Made by a program: the position numbers and the translations under genes. The notes below the pieces were generated by a model that saw only the letters and a list, made by a program, of their open reading frames with translations, had not been told where the DNA came from and searched no databases. A stretch of DNA of 19,704 nt from Thermococcus sp. GTDB lineage: Archaea > Methanobacteriota_B > Thermococci > Thermococcales > Thermococcaceae. Positions 1 to 7,492 of the stretch are shown piece after piece. Position 1 is the stretch's first letter. Each line of letters starts with the position of its first letter. The DNA lies in NCBI GenBank assembly GCA_011050175.1, contig DRGF01000088.1, positions 1 through 19,704 on the forward strand, read 5' to 3'.

Positions 1-2183
1 ATCTTCCTCACGGTCTTCACTATGAGCTCGTTGAATGCGACTCCACCGCTTATGCCAACGTTCTTGACGCCGAATTTCTTGGCCTCTTCCACAGCTATCT
101 CCGCGAAGGCCCTTCCGATGGCAAGGTGGGCTGAGTATGCTATGTCCGCCGGGCTGGCGGTGTCAATGACGTTAAGTGCCTGCTGGAAGAGCTCCTCAAC
201 CTTTATCATCTCTCCCTCCACCGGGACTTCAAACTTCAGGTCGTTCTTCCCGCGCATCGCGAAGCTCTCCAGCTTCATTGCAGGCTCGCCCTCGTAGTGC
301 CTCCTGTATGCCACGTTCAGGAGAACCGATAGGGCGTCGAGAACCCTTCCGGTTGAGGATGCATAGCTCGTGTTGACGTCCTTCGCCAGCTGGGTCAGTA
401 CGACGTTGAACTCCACCCTCCCGTAGCGGAGGCTCTCGATGGCCTTCGGACAGCACCTCTCTATTATTCCCTCGAGCTCCTCTATGCCGTAAACTTTGCT
501 CAGTATTCCCATCAGGGCCCTCAGCGGGTAGTAACTGGCCAGGTCTCCTCCGGGGAGCGGGTAGTAATCTATGTGGGCCAGCCTCTCGACGTCCTCATAC
601 GAGAGATAAATCACCTCGCCGCCCCAGGTGTGGCCATCCACCCCGTAGCCCACACCGTCAACGGCTATGCCCACTATCTCGTCCAGCTTCCTCTCGGCCA
701 AAACGCTCGCTATGTGTGCGTAGTGGTGCTGCACCTGGAGGAGCTCAACGTTGAGCTCGTTCGCAAGCTCCATGGCGAGCTTCGTCGTGTTGTAGCTGGG
801 GTGAAGGTCCGCAACGATGAGGTCGAACCCGTCCATCCTGAGGATTCTCTTGAAGTGGTCTACCGCCTCTTTCATAAACTCAAGAACCTCGACTTTCCCT
901 GTGTTCCCGATGTACTGGCTGGGATAGACCTTTCCGTTCTTGGCTACACCGAAGGCGTTCATCAGCTCCGCCCCCACGGCCAGGCCGCGGTAGCTGAAGG
1001 GTATCTCAATGGGCAGGGGCACGAAGCCGCGGGAGCGCCTTATCACCGCCCTCTTTCCATCGACAAAGCGGACTACACTGTCGTCCGCACGGTTGAGTAT
1101 CTTCCTGTTGTGGAGGAGGAAGTAGTCGGCGACGTCCTTCAGCTCCTCGAAGGCCTTCTCGTTGTCCTTCACCATCGGCATTCCCGGATAGTTGGCGGAG
1201 GTCATAACGTAGACCCTGCTTTTGCTCCAGTGGAAGAGGACGTAGTGAGTCCCTGCGTAGGGTAGCATAACACCTACGGTGTGGAGCCCAGGGGCGAGGT
1301 TCTCGGGGAGCGGGAAGGGCTCCTTCTTGCGAAGGGTTACTATCGGCCTCCTGTATGAGGTCAGCTCCTCAAGCTCCTCCGGCGAGAGGAAGGCGAACTC
1401 CTCCACCGTCTCGACGTCCTTGGCCATTATCGCGAACGGCTTCTGAGGCCTGCGGGTTCTCTCCCTCAGCTCTGCGACAGCCTCTTCGTTGGTTGCATCG
1501 CAGGCGAGGTGTATTCCGCCTACCCCCTTGATGGCGACGATGTATCCCTTATCTATCAGCTCCGCCGCCTTCTTCAGCGGGTCGCCGGTGATTTCCTCGC
1601 CATCGTTCGTGTAGAGACGGTAGCTCGGCCCGCAGACGGGACAGCAGACGGGTTCGGCATGGTAGCGCCTGTTGAGGGGGTCTCTGTACTCGCTCTCACA
1701 GTAGTCGCACATCGGGAACTCGCGCATGGTGGTGTTGACCCTGTCGTAGGGGAGGTCTTCGATGATCGTAAACCTCGGCCCGCAGTTTGTGCAGACGATG
1801 AAGGGGTACATGTAGCGCTTGTCCTTCGGGTCAAAGAGCTCCCTCAGACAGTCGTCGCATATCGCTATGTCCGGCGGGATTATTGAGTCTCCCCCTTCCC
1901 CGCCCTGGGAGCTCTTCTCGATGTAGAACCTGTCAAAGCCCCGGACCGGAATCTCCTTTTTCTTTATCTTCTCTATCCGCGCCAGAGGGGGAAGCTTTTC
2001 TCTCAGATCTCTCAGAAAAGACTCTATATCATCCTCCCTGCCCTCGACGACTATCTCAACGCCGGCATCGCCGAGGTTCTTGACGTAGCCCCGCAGGTTA
2101 TTTTCGTGGGCGATTCTATATACAAAGGGCCTAAACCCCACGGCCTGAACGATGCCTTGAACGTGAAGTCGGTAAGCCTTCAT
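1..2183 (-). CDS. hypF: HypF, carbamoyltransferase for [NiFe]-hydrogenase maturation (3' end outside window)
   Basis: HypF takes carbamoyl phosphate and, with HypE, makes the cyanide ligands of the [NiFe] active-site iron in the cytoplasm. About 727 codons are visible; the C-terminal few dozen residues lie beyond the window start. Domains in order: an N-terminal acylphosphatase domain (roughly 1-90) with the GFRPFVYR loop and a downstream VKN; four CxxC pairs of a double zinc finger (about 105-190: CDDC, CTNC, CDYC, CPVC); a YrdC-like domain (about 200-380); and a Kae1-like C-terminal domain with a VQHHYAH metal-binding motif near residue 486. The ATG at 2183 is chosen because GGTGAG sits 4 nt upstream and the acylphosphatase begins immediately. 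A 92-nt gap with its own promoter separates it from hypD. Its partner hypE is not seen here and must lie elsewhere. Confidence 0.96.
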   Translation of the reverse strand, partial: MKAYRLHVQGIVQAVGFRPFVYRIAHENNLRGYVKNLGDAGVEIVVEGREDDIESFLRDLREKLPPLARIEKIKKKEIPVRGFDRFYIEKSSQGGEGGDSIIPPDIAICDDCLRELFDPKDKRYMYPFIVCTNCGPRFTIIEDLPYDRVNTTMREFPMCDYCESEYRDPLNRRYHAEPVCCPVCGPSYRLYTNDGEEITGDPLKKAAELIDKGYIVAIKGVGGIHLACDATNEEAVAELRERTRRPQKPFAIMAKDVETVEEFAFLSPEELEELTSYRRPIVTLRKKEPFPLPENLAPGLHTVGVMLPYAGTHYVLFHWSKSRVYVMTSANYPGMPMVKDNEKAFEELKDVADYFLLHNRKILNRADDSVVRFVDGKRAVIRRSRGFVPLPIEIPFSYRGLAVGAELMNAFGVAKNGKVYPSQYIGNTGKVEVLEFMKEAVDHFKRILRMDGFDLIVADLHPSYNTTKLAMELANELNVELLQVQHHYAHIASVLAERKLDEIVGIAVDGVGYGVDGHTWGGEVIYLSYEDVERLAHIDYYPLPGGDLASYYPLRALMGILSKVYGIEELEGIIERCCPKAIESLRYGRVEFNVVLTQLAKDVNTSYASSTGRVLDALSVLLNVAYRRHYEGEPAMKLESFAMRGKNDLKFEVPVEGEMIKVEELFQQALNVIDTASPADIAYSAHLAIGRAFAEIAVEEAKKFGVKNVGISGGVAFNELIVKTVRK

Positions 2184-2216
2184 TCCTCTCACCGCTTCTT
2201 TCCTAGTAATTCAAGC

Positions 2217-2224
2217 CTTTATAG
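2217..2224 (-). promoter_or_regulatory. TATA box of hypF
   Basis: The minus strand reads CTATAAAG, preceded by AGAAAC as a possible BRE. It lies about 34-41 nt upstream of the hypF ATG, which gives a leader of roughly 10-15 nt containing the GGTGAG ribosome-binding site. It shows that hypF can be transcribed independently of the hypA-to-hypD operon. Confidence 0.7.
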
Positions 2225-2232
2225 GTTTCTAA

Positions 2233-2249
2233 AACCAAAAGTTGAAAAC
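2233..2249 (-). promoter_or_regulatory. Putative SurR binding site upstream of hypF
   Basis: In the direction of hypF transcription the 17-mer is GTT-TTC-AAC-TTTTG-GTT, a full match to the extended SurR consensus GTT-N3-AAC-N5-GTT described for Pyrococcus furiosus. Its end is 8 nt from the TATA box, upstream of the BRE, the position from which SurR is known to activate hydrogenase genes. The assignment to SurR is by motif only. Confidence 0.6.
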
Positions 2250-2275
2250 CAGGAAGGAGTTTTTAACCTTTGGTG

Positions 2276-3388
2276 TCAGAACAAAGCTCCGTATTTGTAG
2301 AAAATGCTGCAGGTTCCTTCGTAGGAGACCATACATGGCCCCACCGGGCTCCTCGGAGTGCATGTCTTGCCGAAGTGCGGGCACTGCGGGGGCAGCGCAA
2401 GGCCGCGCAGTATTGCACCGCAGAGACACCCCTTTTCGAGGTCTGGCAGCTTTGGCACTTCTGGGTCGTAGTAGGTCCTTATTTCGAGCTCCTTCCACTC
2501 ATTCTTCAGCTCAAGCCCGCTCTTCGGTATGGTTCCGAGAGCGCGCCACTTGGCGTCGGTGATGTCGAAGAACTTCTCGATGAGCCTCTGGGCAGTTACG
2601 TTGCCTTCATACTTGACGGCTCTGGTGTACTCGTTTATTATCTTGACCTCCCCGTTCTTGACCATTTTTATGAGGAGCAGAATGGCCATCAGCATGTCCA
2701 CAGGTTCAAATCCCGCGATGACCTGGGGTATACCGTAGTCCGTCGTTATGTACTCCCAGCCCTTCACGCCTATTATCGTTGAGACGTGACCCGGGTCTAT
2801 CAGCCCGTGGAACTTCGTTCCCTGCTTCACGAGCGCCTCGACGGCGGGGGGAGTTAGGCGGTGGACGGAGTATATCCTGAAGTTTTCGAGCCCCTCCTCC
2901 ACGACCGCGTTGAGCATCCCTGCGGCGGGGGCGGTGGTTGTCTCAAAGCCCGGTGAAAAGTGGACGACCGTCCTGTCGGGGTTCTCCTTTGCAATTTTGT
3001 ATGAGTCGAATATGGAGTAAACAACGCGCACGTCGTAGCCCTCGCCCCTCAGGTCCGCGAAGCTTCCAAGCGGAGTCGGGATTTTGTACATGTCCCCAAA
3101 GGTTGTCAGGATTATCTTCTCTCCCCCGGCATAGGCCTCTTTCATAATCTCCCGCATTTTAACGATATCCTCGACGGGGGTTATGCATACTGGGCACCCA
3201 GGCCCGCTGACTATCTTGACGTTCTCTGGCAGGAGGGAGCGGATTCCAGAGCGGGTTACCGTGTCCTCATGCGTTCCGCAGACGTGCATGAAGCGGACTT
3301 CATCGAGACCCTTGGCCTCCTCGTGTATCTCCCTCACGATCTTCTGGGCAAGCTCCTTATCTCGGAAGGCGTTCAGGAAGTTGGCCAC
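2276..3388 (-). CDS. hypD: HypD, Fe-S scaffold for Fe(CN)2CO assembly
   Basis: HypD, with HypC, holds the iron while HypE/HypF-derived cyanide is added during [NiFe] cofactor assembly. The 370-residue product has the family signatures: CGTHE with Cys37, GPGCPVC with Cys65 and Cys68, GFETTTAP in the middle, and a C-terminal block of cysteines (321, 323, 336, 343, 352, 360) that houses the [4Fe-4S] cluster and redox cysteines. A longer frame reaches back to 3424 and a GTG at 3394 overlaps the hypC stop, but the GTG at 3388 is preferred: GGAGG (3396-3400) lies 7 nt upstream, and this N-terminus aligns in length with my recollection of the T. kodakarensis protein. It starts 2 nt after the hypC stop, so it is surely cotranscribed with hypC. 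Confidence 0.96.
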   Translation of the reverse strand: MANFLNAFRDKELAQKIVREIHEEAKGLDEVRFMHVCGTHEDTVTRSGIRSLLPENVKIVSGPGCPVCITPVEDIVKMREIMKEAYAGGEKIILTTFGDMYKIPTPLGSFADLRGEGYDVRVVYSIFDSYKIAKENPDRTVVHFSPGFETTTAPAAGMLNAVVEEGLENFRIYSVHRLTPPAVEALVKQGTKFHGLIDPGHVSTIIGVKGWEYITTDYGIPQVIAGFEPVDMLMAILLLIKMVKNGEVKIINEYTRAVKYEGNVTAQRLIEKFFDITDAKWRALGTIPKSGLELKNEWKELEIRTYYDPEVPKLPDLEKGCLCGAILRGLALPPQCPHFGKTCTPRSPVGPCMVSYEGTCSIFYKYGALF

Positions 3389-3390
3389 CT

Positions 3391-3615
3391 TCACCCCTCC
3401 AGCGCCCTCTCTACCTCTGCCCACGCCTTGAGTATCTCCAGGGCCCTCTTTTCATCGAGCTTTTCTATTGCGAAGCCCGTGTGGACTATGACGTAGTCAC
3501 CGACTTTCACGTCTGGGAGGAGGTCAAGGCGAACTTCCCTTTTAACGCCGCCGAAATCGACAACCGCGGTTTTGCCTTCAATATCGATGACCTTTCCAGG
3601 AACGGCCAGACACAT
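3391..3615 (-). CDS. hypC: HypC/HybG-family hydrogenase maturation chaperone
   Basis: HypC is a small chaperone that binds HypD and the hydrogenase large-subunit precursor and passes on the Fe(CN)2CO unit. The 74-residue product begins MCLAVPGKV, so the invariant Cys2 is present, and continues as the family's small beta-barrel with the VGDYVIVHTGFAIEKLDE segment. A GTG at 3624 would add three residues before Met, but the Met-Cys start at 3615 is required for function in this family, and GGTGAG lies just upstream of it. It follows the protease gene after 15 nt and precedes hypD by 2 nt. Confidence 0.96.
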   Translation of the reverse strand: MCLAVPGKVIDIEGKTAVVDFGGVKREVRLDLLPDVKVGDYVIVHTGFAIEKLDEKRALEILKAWAEVERALEG

Positions 3616-3630
3616 TTTTCTCACCTGTAT

Positions 3631-4161
3631 TCAGTTCTCAACAAGCTTTTTATGGTTTTCAAACTCCCGGTTTTCAACTTGACTCTGCCCAACGCTATCG
3701 AGGCCCTCCGCCAGCGACTCCGCGAGTGTTTTTGCCCGTTCAACAACAATCTCGCTCGGCTCCTGGAAGAGCCCCAGGACTGCCGGCTGGCAGCCTATGA
3801 GCACGAACTTTGCGTTTATCTTCGTTTTGAGGTACTGAACCAGAAACCTGAGCGGCAGGCTGTGGGTCGAGACGGCATCTCCAAGCGTCCCCTCTGGGTC
3901 GGCGAGTACGACTTCACCGTGTTCCCCGCCGAAGTCAACCGCATCAACAAAGATAACCACGTCGGGCTCGAATTTTGTTATCTTCCCGGTATAGCTCTCA
4001 GGAATCTCTCCGCAGTTGAGGATGAGGACGTTTGGGTTTTTCACCAGCTCCGTCAGCCTCTCGGCAACGATGACGCCGAAGGCATCGTCCCCCCTAACAT
4101 CGTTTCCTATGCCGCAGATAACGACCCTGTTGGCGTTCTTCAGGAGTTCATGAAGCTCCAT
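3631..4161 (-). CDS. HycI/HybD-family hydrogenase maturation endopeptidase
   Basis: Proteases of this family remove the C-terminal extension of a [NiFe]-hydrogenase large subunit after nickel insertion. The 176-residue product has the GNDVRGDDAFG signature at residues 19-29, the VDAVDFGGEHG segment with Asp73/Asp76, and His100 in a THSLPL motif; Asp26, Asp76 and His100 are the likely nickel-sensing ligands by comparison with E. coli HycI and HybD. The C-terminus (about 155-176) is polar and unlike the core. A GGTGG ribosome-binding site precedes the ATG at 4161. It sits between hypB (44-nt gap) and hypC (15-nt gap). Which hydrogenase it processes (membrane-bound Mbh or a soluble one) cannot be told from sequence alone, so no gene symbol is given. 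Confidence 0.92.
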   Translation of the reverse strand: MELHELLKNANRVVICGIGNDVRGDDAFGVIVAERLTELVKNPNVLILNCGEIPESYTGKITKFEPDVVIFVDAVDFGGEHGEVVLADPEGTLGDAVSTHSLPLRFLVQYLKTKINAKFVLIGCQPAVLGLFQEPSEIVVERAKTLAESLAEGLDSVGQSQVENREFENHKKLVEN

Positions 4162-4205
4162 AGTTCCACCTTTGACGGGTTTTAGAGTGAAAAGGAAAAA
4201 TCCGG

Positions 4206-4934
4206 CTAAATCTTTCCCGCGACTTCCCTTATCTTCTCCGCGAAGTCCGTCTTTAGGAGTTCTTCGGGGTTTCCAATCTTTGCCTCCAGGTCCGGATAGA
4301 GGGGTATGCCAGTCAGGTATGGCACGTCAAACTTCTTCGCCAGCTCTCCGATGTCTTTCTCCTCGTCCAGCTTGAGGTTCTCGACGATTCCGAGTATCTT
4401 GTACTCCCTCTCCTTCAGAACTTCAATGAGCTTTCTGACGACGTTCAGAGAGAGCTTTGAAGGTGTTGCCACCACGATGAACTCGCCCCTCTTAAGGAAG
4501 CGCATGACGTCGAGGAACTGGTCACCGAGGCCGGGCGGCATGTCTATGACGAGGTAGTCCAGCTCGTCCCAGCGGGTTATTGTAAGGAGCTCAATGAGGG
4601 CGTCGCTTATCTCCATGCCCCTCATGGGCGTTGGCTTGTCTTCCGAGTAGTAAACTATGCTCATGAACTTTATCCCGTGAACCGTCGGCGGGATTACGCC
4701 GTACTCCTCCTCAGGGAAGTCCTTCGGCTCGAAGCCTAGGATCACGTGGTCGCTCGCGCCGTGGAAGTCGAGGTCGAGGAGGCCGACCCTGTAGCCCTTC
4801 TCCGCCAGAACGAGAGCGAGGGTTGTGGAAACCAGCGATTTCCCGACTCCACCCTTGCCGCTGACGACCGGGATTATGCGCTTCACCTTCTCGAGCCTGC
4901 CCTCTATTCCCTTGATGCGCGGGTCGACTATCAT
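4206..4934 (-). CDS. hypB: MinD/Mrp-type HypB ATPase, nickel insertion factor
   Basis: The 242-residue product is a MinD/ParA-like P-loop ATPase, not the SIMIBI GTPase HypB of bacteria. It has a deviant Walker A, SGKGGVGKS, at residues 25-33 (signature Lys27 and Lys32), a DLDFHGAS switch segment and YLVIDMPPGLGDQ as the switch II region. In Thermococcus kodakarensis this ATPase type (called HypB-AT) binds HypA and raises its nickel affinity in an ATP-dependent cycle. The identification rests on adjacency: its ATG overlaps the hypA stop by 4 nt, so the two proteins are translationally coupled, in keeping with complex formation. Standing alone it could be called an Mrp-like Fe-S carrier, but it lacks the CxxC motif typical of those proteins. 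Confidence 0.92.
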   Translation of the reverse strand: MIVDPRIKGIEGRLEKVKRIIPVVSGKGGVGKSLVSTTLALVLAEKGYRVGLLDLDFHGASDHVILGFEPKDFPEEEYGVIPPTVHGIKFMSIVYYSEDKPTPMRGMEISDALIELLTITRWDELDYLVIDMPPGLGDQFLDVMRFLKRGEFIVVATPSKLSLNVVRKLIEVLKEREYKILGIVENLKLDEEKDIGELAKKFDVPYLTGIPLYPDLEAKIGNPEELLKTDFAEKIREVAGKI

Positions 4935-5350
4935 GCCTCACCCTCCTTCTCGATCTTTATGCCGCTTATGTAAACTCCCCTTCCCTTGAGCACCCCGAAG
5001 TCCCTGCTGCCGCACTTCGGACAGGCGAGGAAAGCGTGTACCACCTCGGGGATGAAGTGAATGTCCTCCTTTATGCGCTCATCGAAGCCGTCCTTGACTT
5101 CCTTGAGCCTCCACTCGTGGCCGCAGTCGCGGCACTTGAAGACCGCCTCCTCCTCGATGAACTCTATCTTGGCGCCCTCTCCAATCGTGCCCCTCAGAAG
5201 CTCCTTCATGGCAAACTCGACTATCTCGGCGTTCACGTCCTGGAGTTCTCCGAGAACGACCTGGATAGCGAGGAGCTTTGATGCACCTTCCTTTTTTGCA
5301 TAGTCTAAGGCTGTCCTAACTATCCCGTCAGCCAGGGCCCACTCATGCAT
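4931..5350 (-). CDS. hypA: HypA, nickel metallochaperone
   Basis: HypA delivers nickel to the hydrogenase large subunit. The 139-residue protein starts Met-His-Glu, the N-terminal nickel ligands, and has a zinc site of two CxxC pairs, Cys73/Cys76 and Cys110/Cys113. The pairs are separated by about 33 residues (charged, VKDGFDERIKEDIHF); this long spacer is typical of the Thermococcales proteins and longer than in bacteria. The ATG at 5350 is fixed by the need for MHE at the N-terminus and has GGTGG about 5 nt upstream. It is the first gene of the minus-strand operon hypA-hypB-protease-hypC-hypD, with a TATA box at 5381-5388 and a SurR-like core upstream of that. Confidence 0.96.
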   Translation of the reverse strand: MHEWALADGIVRTALDYAKKEGASKLLAIQVVLGELQDVNAEIVEFAMKELLRGTIGEGAKIEFIEEEAVFKCRDCGHEWRLKEVKDGFDERIKEDIHFIPEVVHAFLACPKCGSRDFGVLKGRGVYISGIKIEKEGEA

Positions 5351-5380
5351 AATACCACCGCTGGAATGTTCTCCCCCTCA

Positions 5381-5388
5381 TTTATAAG
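5381..5388 (-). promoter_or_regulatory. TATA box of the hypA operon
   Basis: The minus strand reads CTTATAAA about 31-38 nt upstream of the hypA ATG. This gives a short leader that contains the GGTGG ribosome-binding site. It is the only clear TATA element before hypA. Confidence 0.7.
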
Positions 5389-5395
5389 TGGTTGC

Positions 5396-5404
5396 GTTGT
5401 AAAC
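5396..5404 (-). promoter_or_regulatory. SurR core-like palindrome upstream of hypA
   Basis: On the minus strand the 9-mer is GTT-TAC-AAC, the SurR core GTT-N3-AAC. The extra GTT of the extended motif is absent on either side (GTG is found 5 nt out on the plus strand). It ends 7 nt from the TATA box, about one helical turn nearer than in the hypF promoter. A core match alone can occur by chance. Confidence 0.4.
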
Positions 5405-5490
5405 CATGGGTGAATGTGGGCTGATCGCCCGTGGTTCAATGTCTCACCGCATTCTGCGGACGTCGATGTTAACGTATTGGTTTAACCCAT

Positions 5491-5523
5491 TTATTTTCGC
5501 AACGCCTTTTATTTTCGCCAACG
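5491..5523 (+). repeat. Tandem 14/15-nt repeat just upstream of the aor TATA box
   Basis: TTATTTTCGCAACG (5491-5504) is followed by TTATTTTCGCCAACG (5509-5523), identical but for one inserted C, with starts 18 nt apart. The second copy abuts the aor TATA box. It may be a binding site for a regulator, or the first copy may be a leftover duplicated promoter element. Confidence 0.5.
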
Positions 5524-5531
5524 TTTATAGG
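5524..5531 (+). promoter_or_regulatory. TATA box of aor
   Basis: TTTATAGG lies about 33-40 nt upstream of the aor ATG at 5564 and predicts a start of transcription near 5550. That leaves a leader of about 14 nt with GGCGATG as a weak ribosome-binding site. Confidence 0.6.
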
Positions 5532-5563
5532 CATTAATGTCCATATCTTTTTTGGCGATGTCC

Positions 5564-7381
5564 ATGTATGGCAACTGGGGTAAGTTTCTGAGGGTGAACC
5601 TCTCCACGGGAGAGGTCAAGGTTGAAGAATACGGTGAGGAACTGGCCAAGAAGTGGCTTGGCAGCAGGGGACTGGCAATATACCTTCTTCTGAAAGAGAT
5701 GGATCCAAAGGCAGACCCCCTGGGCCCTGAGAACAAGTTGATAATTGCGCCCGGCCCGCTGAGCGGAACAAGCGCCCCGACGGGTGGAAGGTACAACGTT
5801 GTTACCAAGAGCCCCCAGACCGGGTTCATAACCATGGCAAACTCCGGTGGCTACTTCGGCGCCGAGCTGAAGTTCGCCGGGTGGGATGCTATCGTAGTTG
5901 AGGGCAAGGCCGAGAAGCCTGTCTACATCTATATCAAAGATGACCACGTTGAGATACGCGACGCAAGCCACCTCTGGGGCAAGGTTGTCAGCGAGACTGA
6001 GGAGGCGCTCAGAAAGGAAATCGGAAGCAACAAGGTCCGCATTGCCAGCATAGGCCCTGCCGGTGAAAACCTTGTCAAGTTCGCGGCCATAATGAACGAC
6101 GGCCACCGCGCCGCGGGAAGGGCCGGTGTTGGAGCCGTCATGGGAAGCAAGAACCTCAAGGCCATAGCGGTCGAGGGAAGCAAGAGGGTCTCCGTTGCGG
6201 ACAAGCAGAAGTTTATGCTTACTGTAAAGGAAAAGATAACCAAGCTCAAGAACGATCCAGTTGCGGGCGGAGGCCTTCCGAAGTACGGAACCGCTGTCCT
6301 GGTCAACATCATAAACTCCAACGGCCTGTATCCAACGAGGAACTTCCAGACTGGCATCTTTAAATACGCGGAAGAGCAGAGCGGCGAGGCCATGACTGCC
6401 AAGTATCTGATCAAAAACCAGCCGTGCTACGCCTGTCCGATAGGCTGTGGCAGGGTCAACAAGCTCCCGACCCTCGGGGTCACGGAGGGGCCGGAGTACG
6501 AGAGCATCTGGGCCCTTGGAGCCAACCTGGGCATAAACGACCTCGCGAGCATAATAGAGGCCAACCACCAGTGTGACGAGTTCGGTCTCGACACCATCTC
6601 GACCGGTGGAACTTTGGCGGCCGCAATGGAGCTCTACGAGAAGGGCCACCTCACCGACGAGGAGCTTGGAGACGCTCCGGCCTTCAGGTGGGGCAACACC
6701 GAGGTTCTGCACTACTACATCGAGAAGATAGCCAAGAGGGAAGGCCTTGGAGACAAGCTCGCTGAGGGAGGATACCGCTTCGCCGAGATGTACGGGCACC
6801 CTGAGTACTCGATGAGCGTCAAGAAGCTCGAACTTCCGGCCTACGACCCGAGGGGTGCCGAGGGACACGGCCTCGCCTACGCCACCAACAACCGCGGTGG
6901 ATGCCACATCAAGAACTACATGATAAGCCCCGAGATCCTCGGCTACCCGTACAAGATGGACCCGCACGACGTAAGCGACGAGAAGGTCAAGACTCTCATA
7001 ATCTTCCAGGATCTCACCGCCCTCATCGACGCCGCGGGACTCTGTGTCTTCACGACCTTCGGCCTCGGTGCGGACGACTACCGCGACCTCCTCAACGCGG
7101 CCCTCGGCTGGGACTTCTCCACGGAGGACTACCTCAAGATAGGCGAGCGCATCTGGAACGCCGAGAGGATATTCAACCTCAAGGCCGGCCTCGACCCGGC
7201 GAGGGACGACAACCTGCCCAAGCGCTTCCTCGAAGAGCCGATGCCGGAGGGCCCGAACAAGGGCCACGTCGTCAGGCTCAAGGAGATGCTGCCGCGCTAC
7301 TACGCTCTCCGCGGCTGGACCGAGGACGGAAAGGTTTCGCCGGAGAAGGCGAAGGAGCTCGGCATCGAGAAATTCCTCTGA
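5564..7381 (+). CDS. aor: Tungsten-containing aldehyde:ferredoxin oxidoreductase
   Basis: AOR oxidises aldehydes, chiefly those formed from amino acid-derived 2-keto acids, to carboxylic acids and passes electrons to ferredoxin in the cytoplasm. The cofactor is tungsten bound by two pterins, plus one [4Fe-4S] cluster. The start at 5564 (MYGNWGKF) gives 605 residues, the same length as P. furiosus AOR, and places the cluster ligands at Cys288, Cys291, Cys295 and Cys494, exactly as in that enzyme. In-frame ATGs at 5537 and 5558 would add nine or two residues and are less likely. The ribosome-binding site (GGCGATG) is unusually weak. The gene is divergent from hypA and is followed after 111 nt by a radical SAM maturase gene. 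It is closest to the AOR branch rather than FOR or GOR, from near-identity over long stretches. Confidence 0.98.
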   Translation: MYGNWGKFLRVNLSTGEVKVEEYGEELAKKWLGSRGLAIYLLLKEMDPKADPLGPENKLIIAPGPLSGTSAPTGGRYNVVTKSPQTGFITMANSGGYFGAELKFAGWDAIVVEGKAEKPVYIYIKDDHVEIRDASHLWGKVVSETEEALRKEIGSNKVRIASIGPAGENLVKFAAIMNDGHRAAGRAGVGAVMGSKNLKAIAVEGSKRVSVADKQKFMLTVKEKITKLKNDPVAGGGLPKYGTAVLVNIINSNGLYPTRNFQTGIFKYAEEQSGEAMTAKYLIKNQPCYACPIGCGRVNKLPTLGVTEGPEYESIWALGANLGINDLASIIEANHQCDEFGLDTISTGGTLAAAMELYEKGHLTDEELGDAPAFRWGNTEVLHYYIEKIAKREGLGDKLAEGGYRFAEMYGHPEYSMSVKKLELPAYDPRGAEGHGLAYATNNRGGCHIKNYMISPEILGYPYKMDPHDVSDEKVKTLIIFQDLTALIDAAGLCVFTTFGLGADDYRDLLNAALGWDFSTEDYLKIGERIWNAERIFNLKAGLDPARDDNLPKRFLEEPMPEGPNKGHVVRLKEMLPRYYALRGWTEDGKVSPEKAKELGIEKFL

Positions 7382-7407
7382 ATTCCTTCCTCTTTTACAC
7401 ATTTTTA
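7382..7407 (+). terminator. T-rich putative terminator after aor
   Basis: The stretch just after the aor stop contains CTTTT and ATTTTT runs on the coding strand, the usual form of archaeal terminators. Some readthrough into the radical SAM gene is possible, since no strong TATA box is obvious in the gap. Confidence 0.4.
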
Positions 7408-7492
7408 TCCAGTAAGGTTTTTAGCTCCGTCTGTTTTACTGATAGTTTAAGATGGTAATATCGTACCCAATAACCCCTTGGAGGCCAACGAG

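Noticed and set aside
573..1265. Plus-strand frame of 230 codons within hypF
   Set aside because: hypF on the minus strand has all its domains here; the plus frame shows no known motif.
3634..3642. GTT-N3-AAC between the protease and hypC
   Set aside because: It encodes the last residues of the protease, lacks the extended GTT and does not sit upstream of a good TATA box. A chance core match is likely.
5534..7402. Long minus-strand frame of 622 codons opposite aor
   Set aside because: It mirrors the aor codon pattern, has no family motif, and aor is certain from length and cysteine positions. High-GC3 genes often leave such open shadows.
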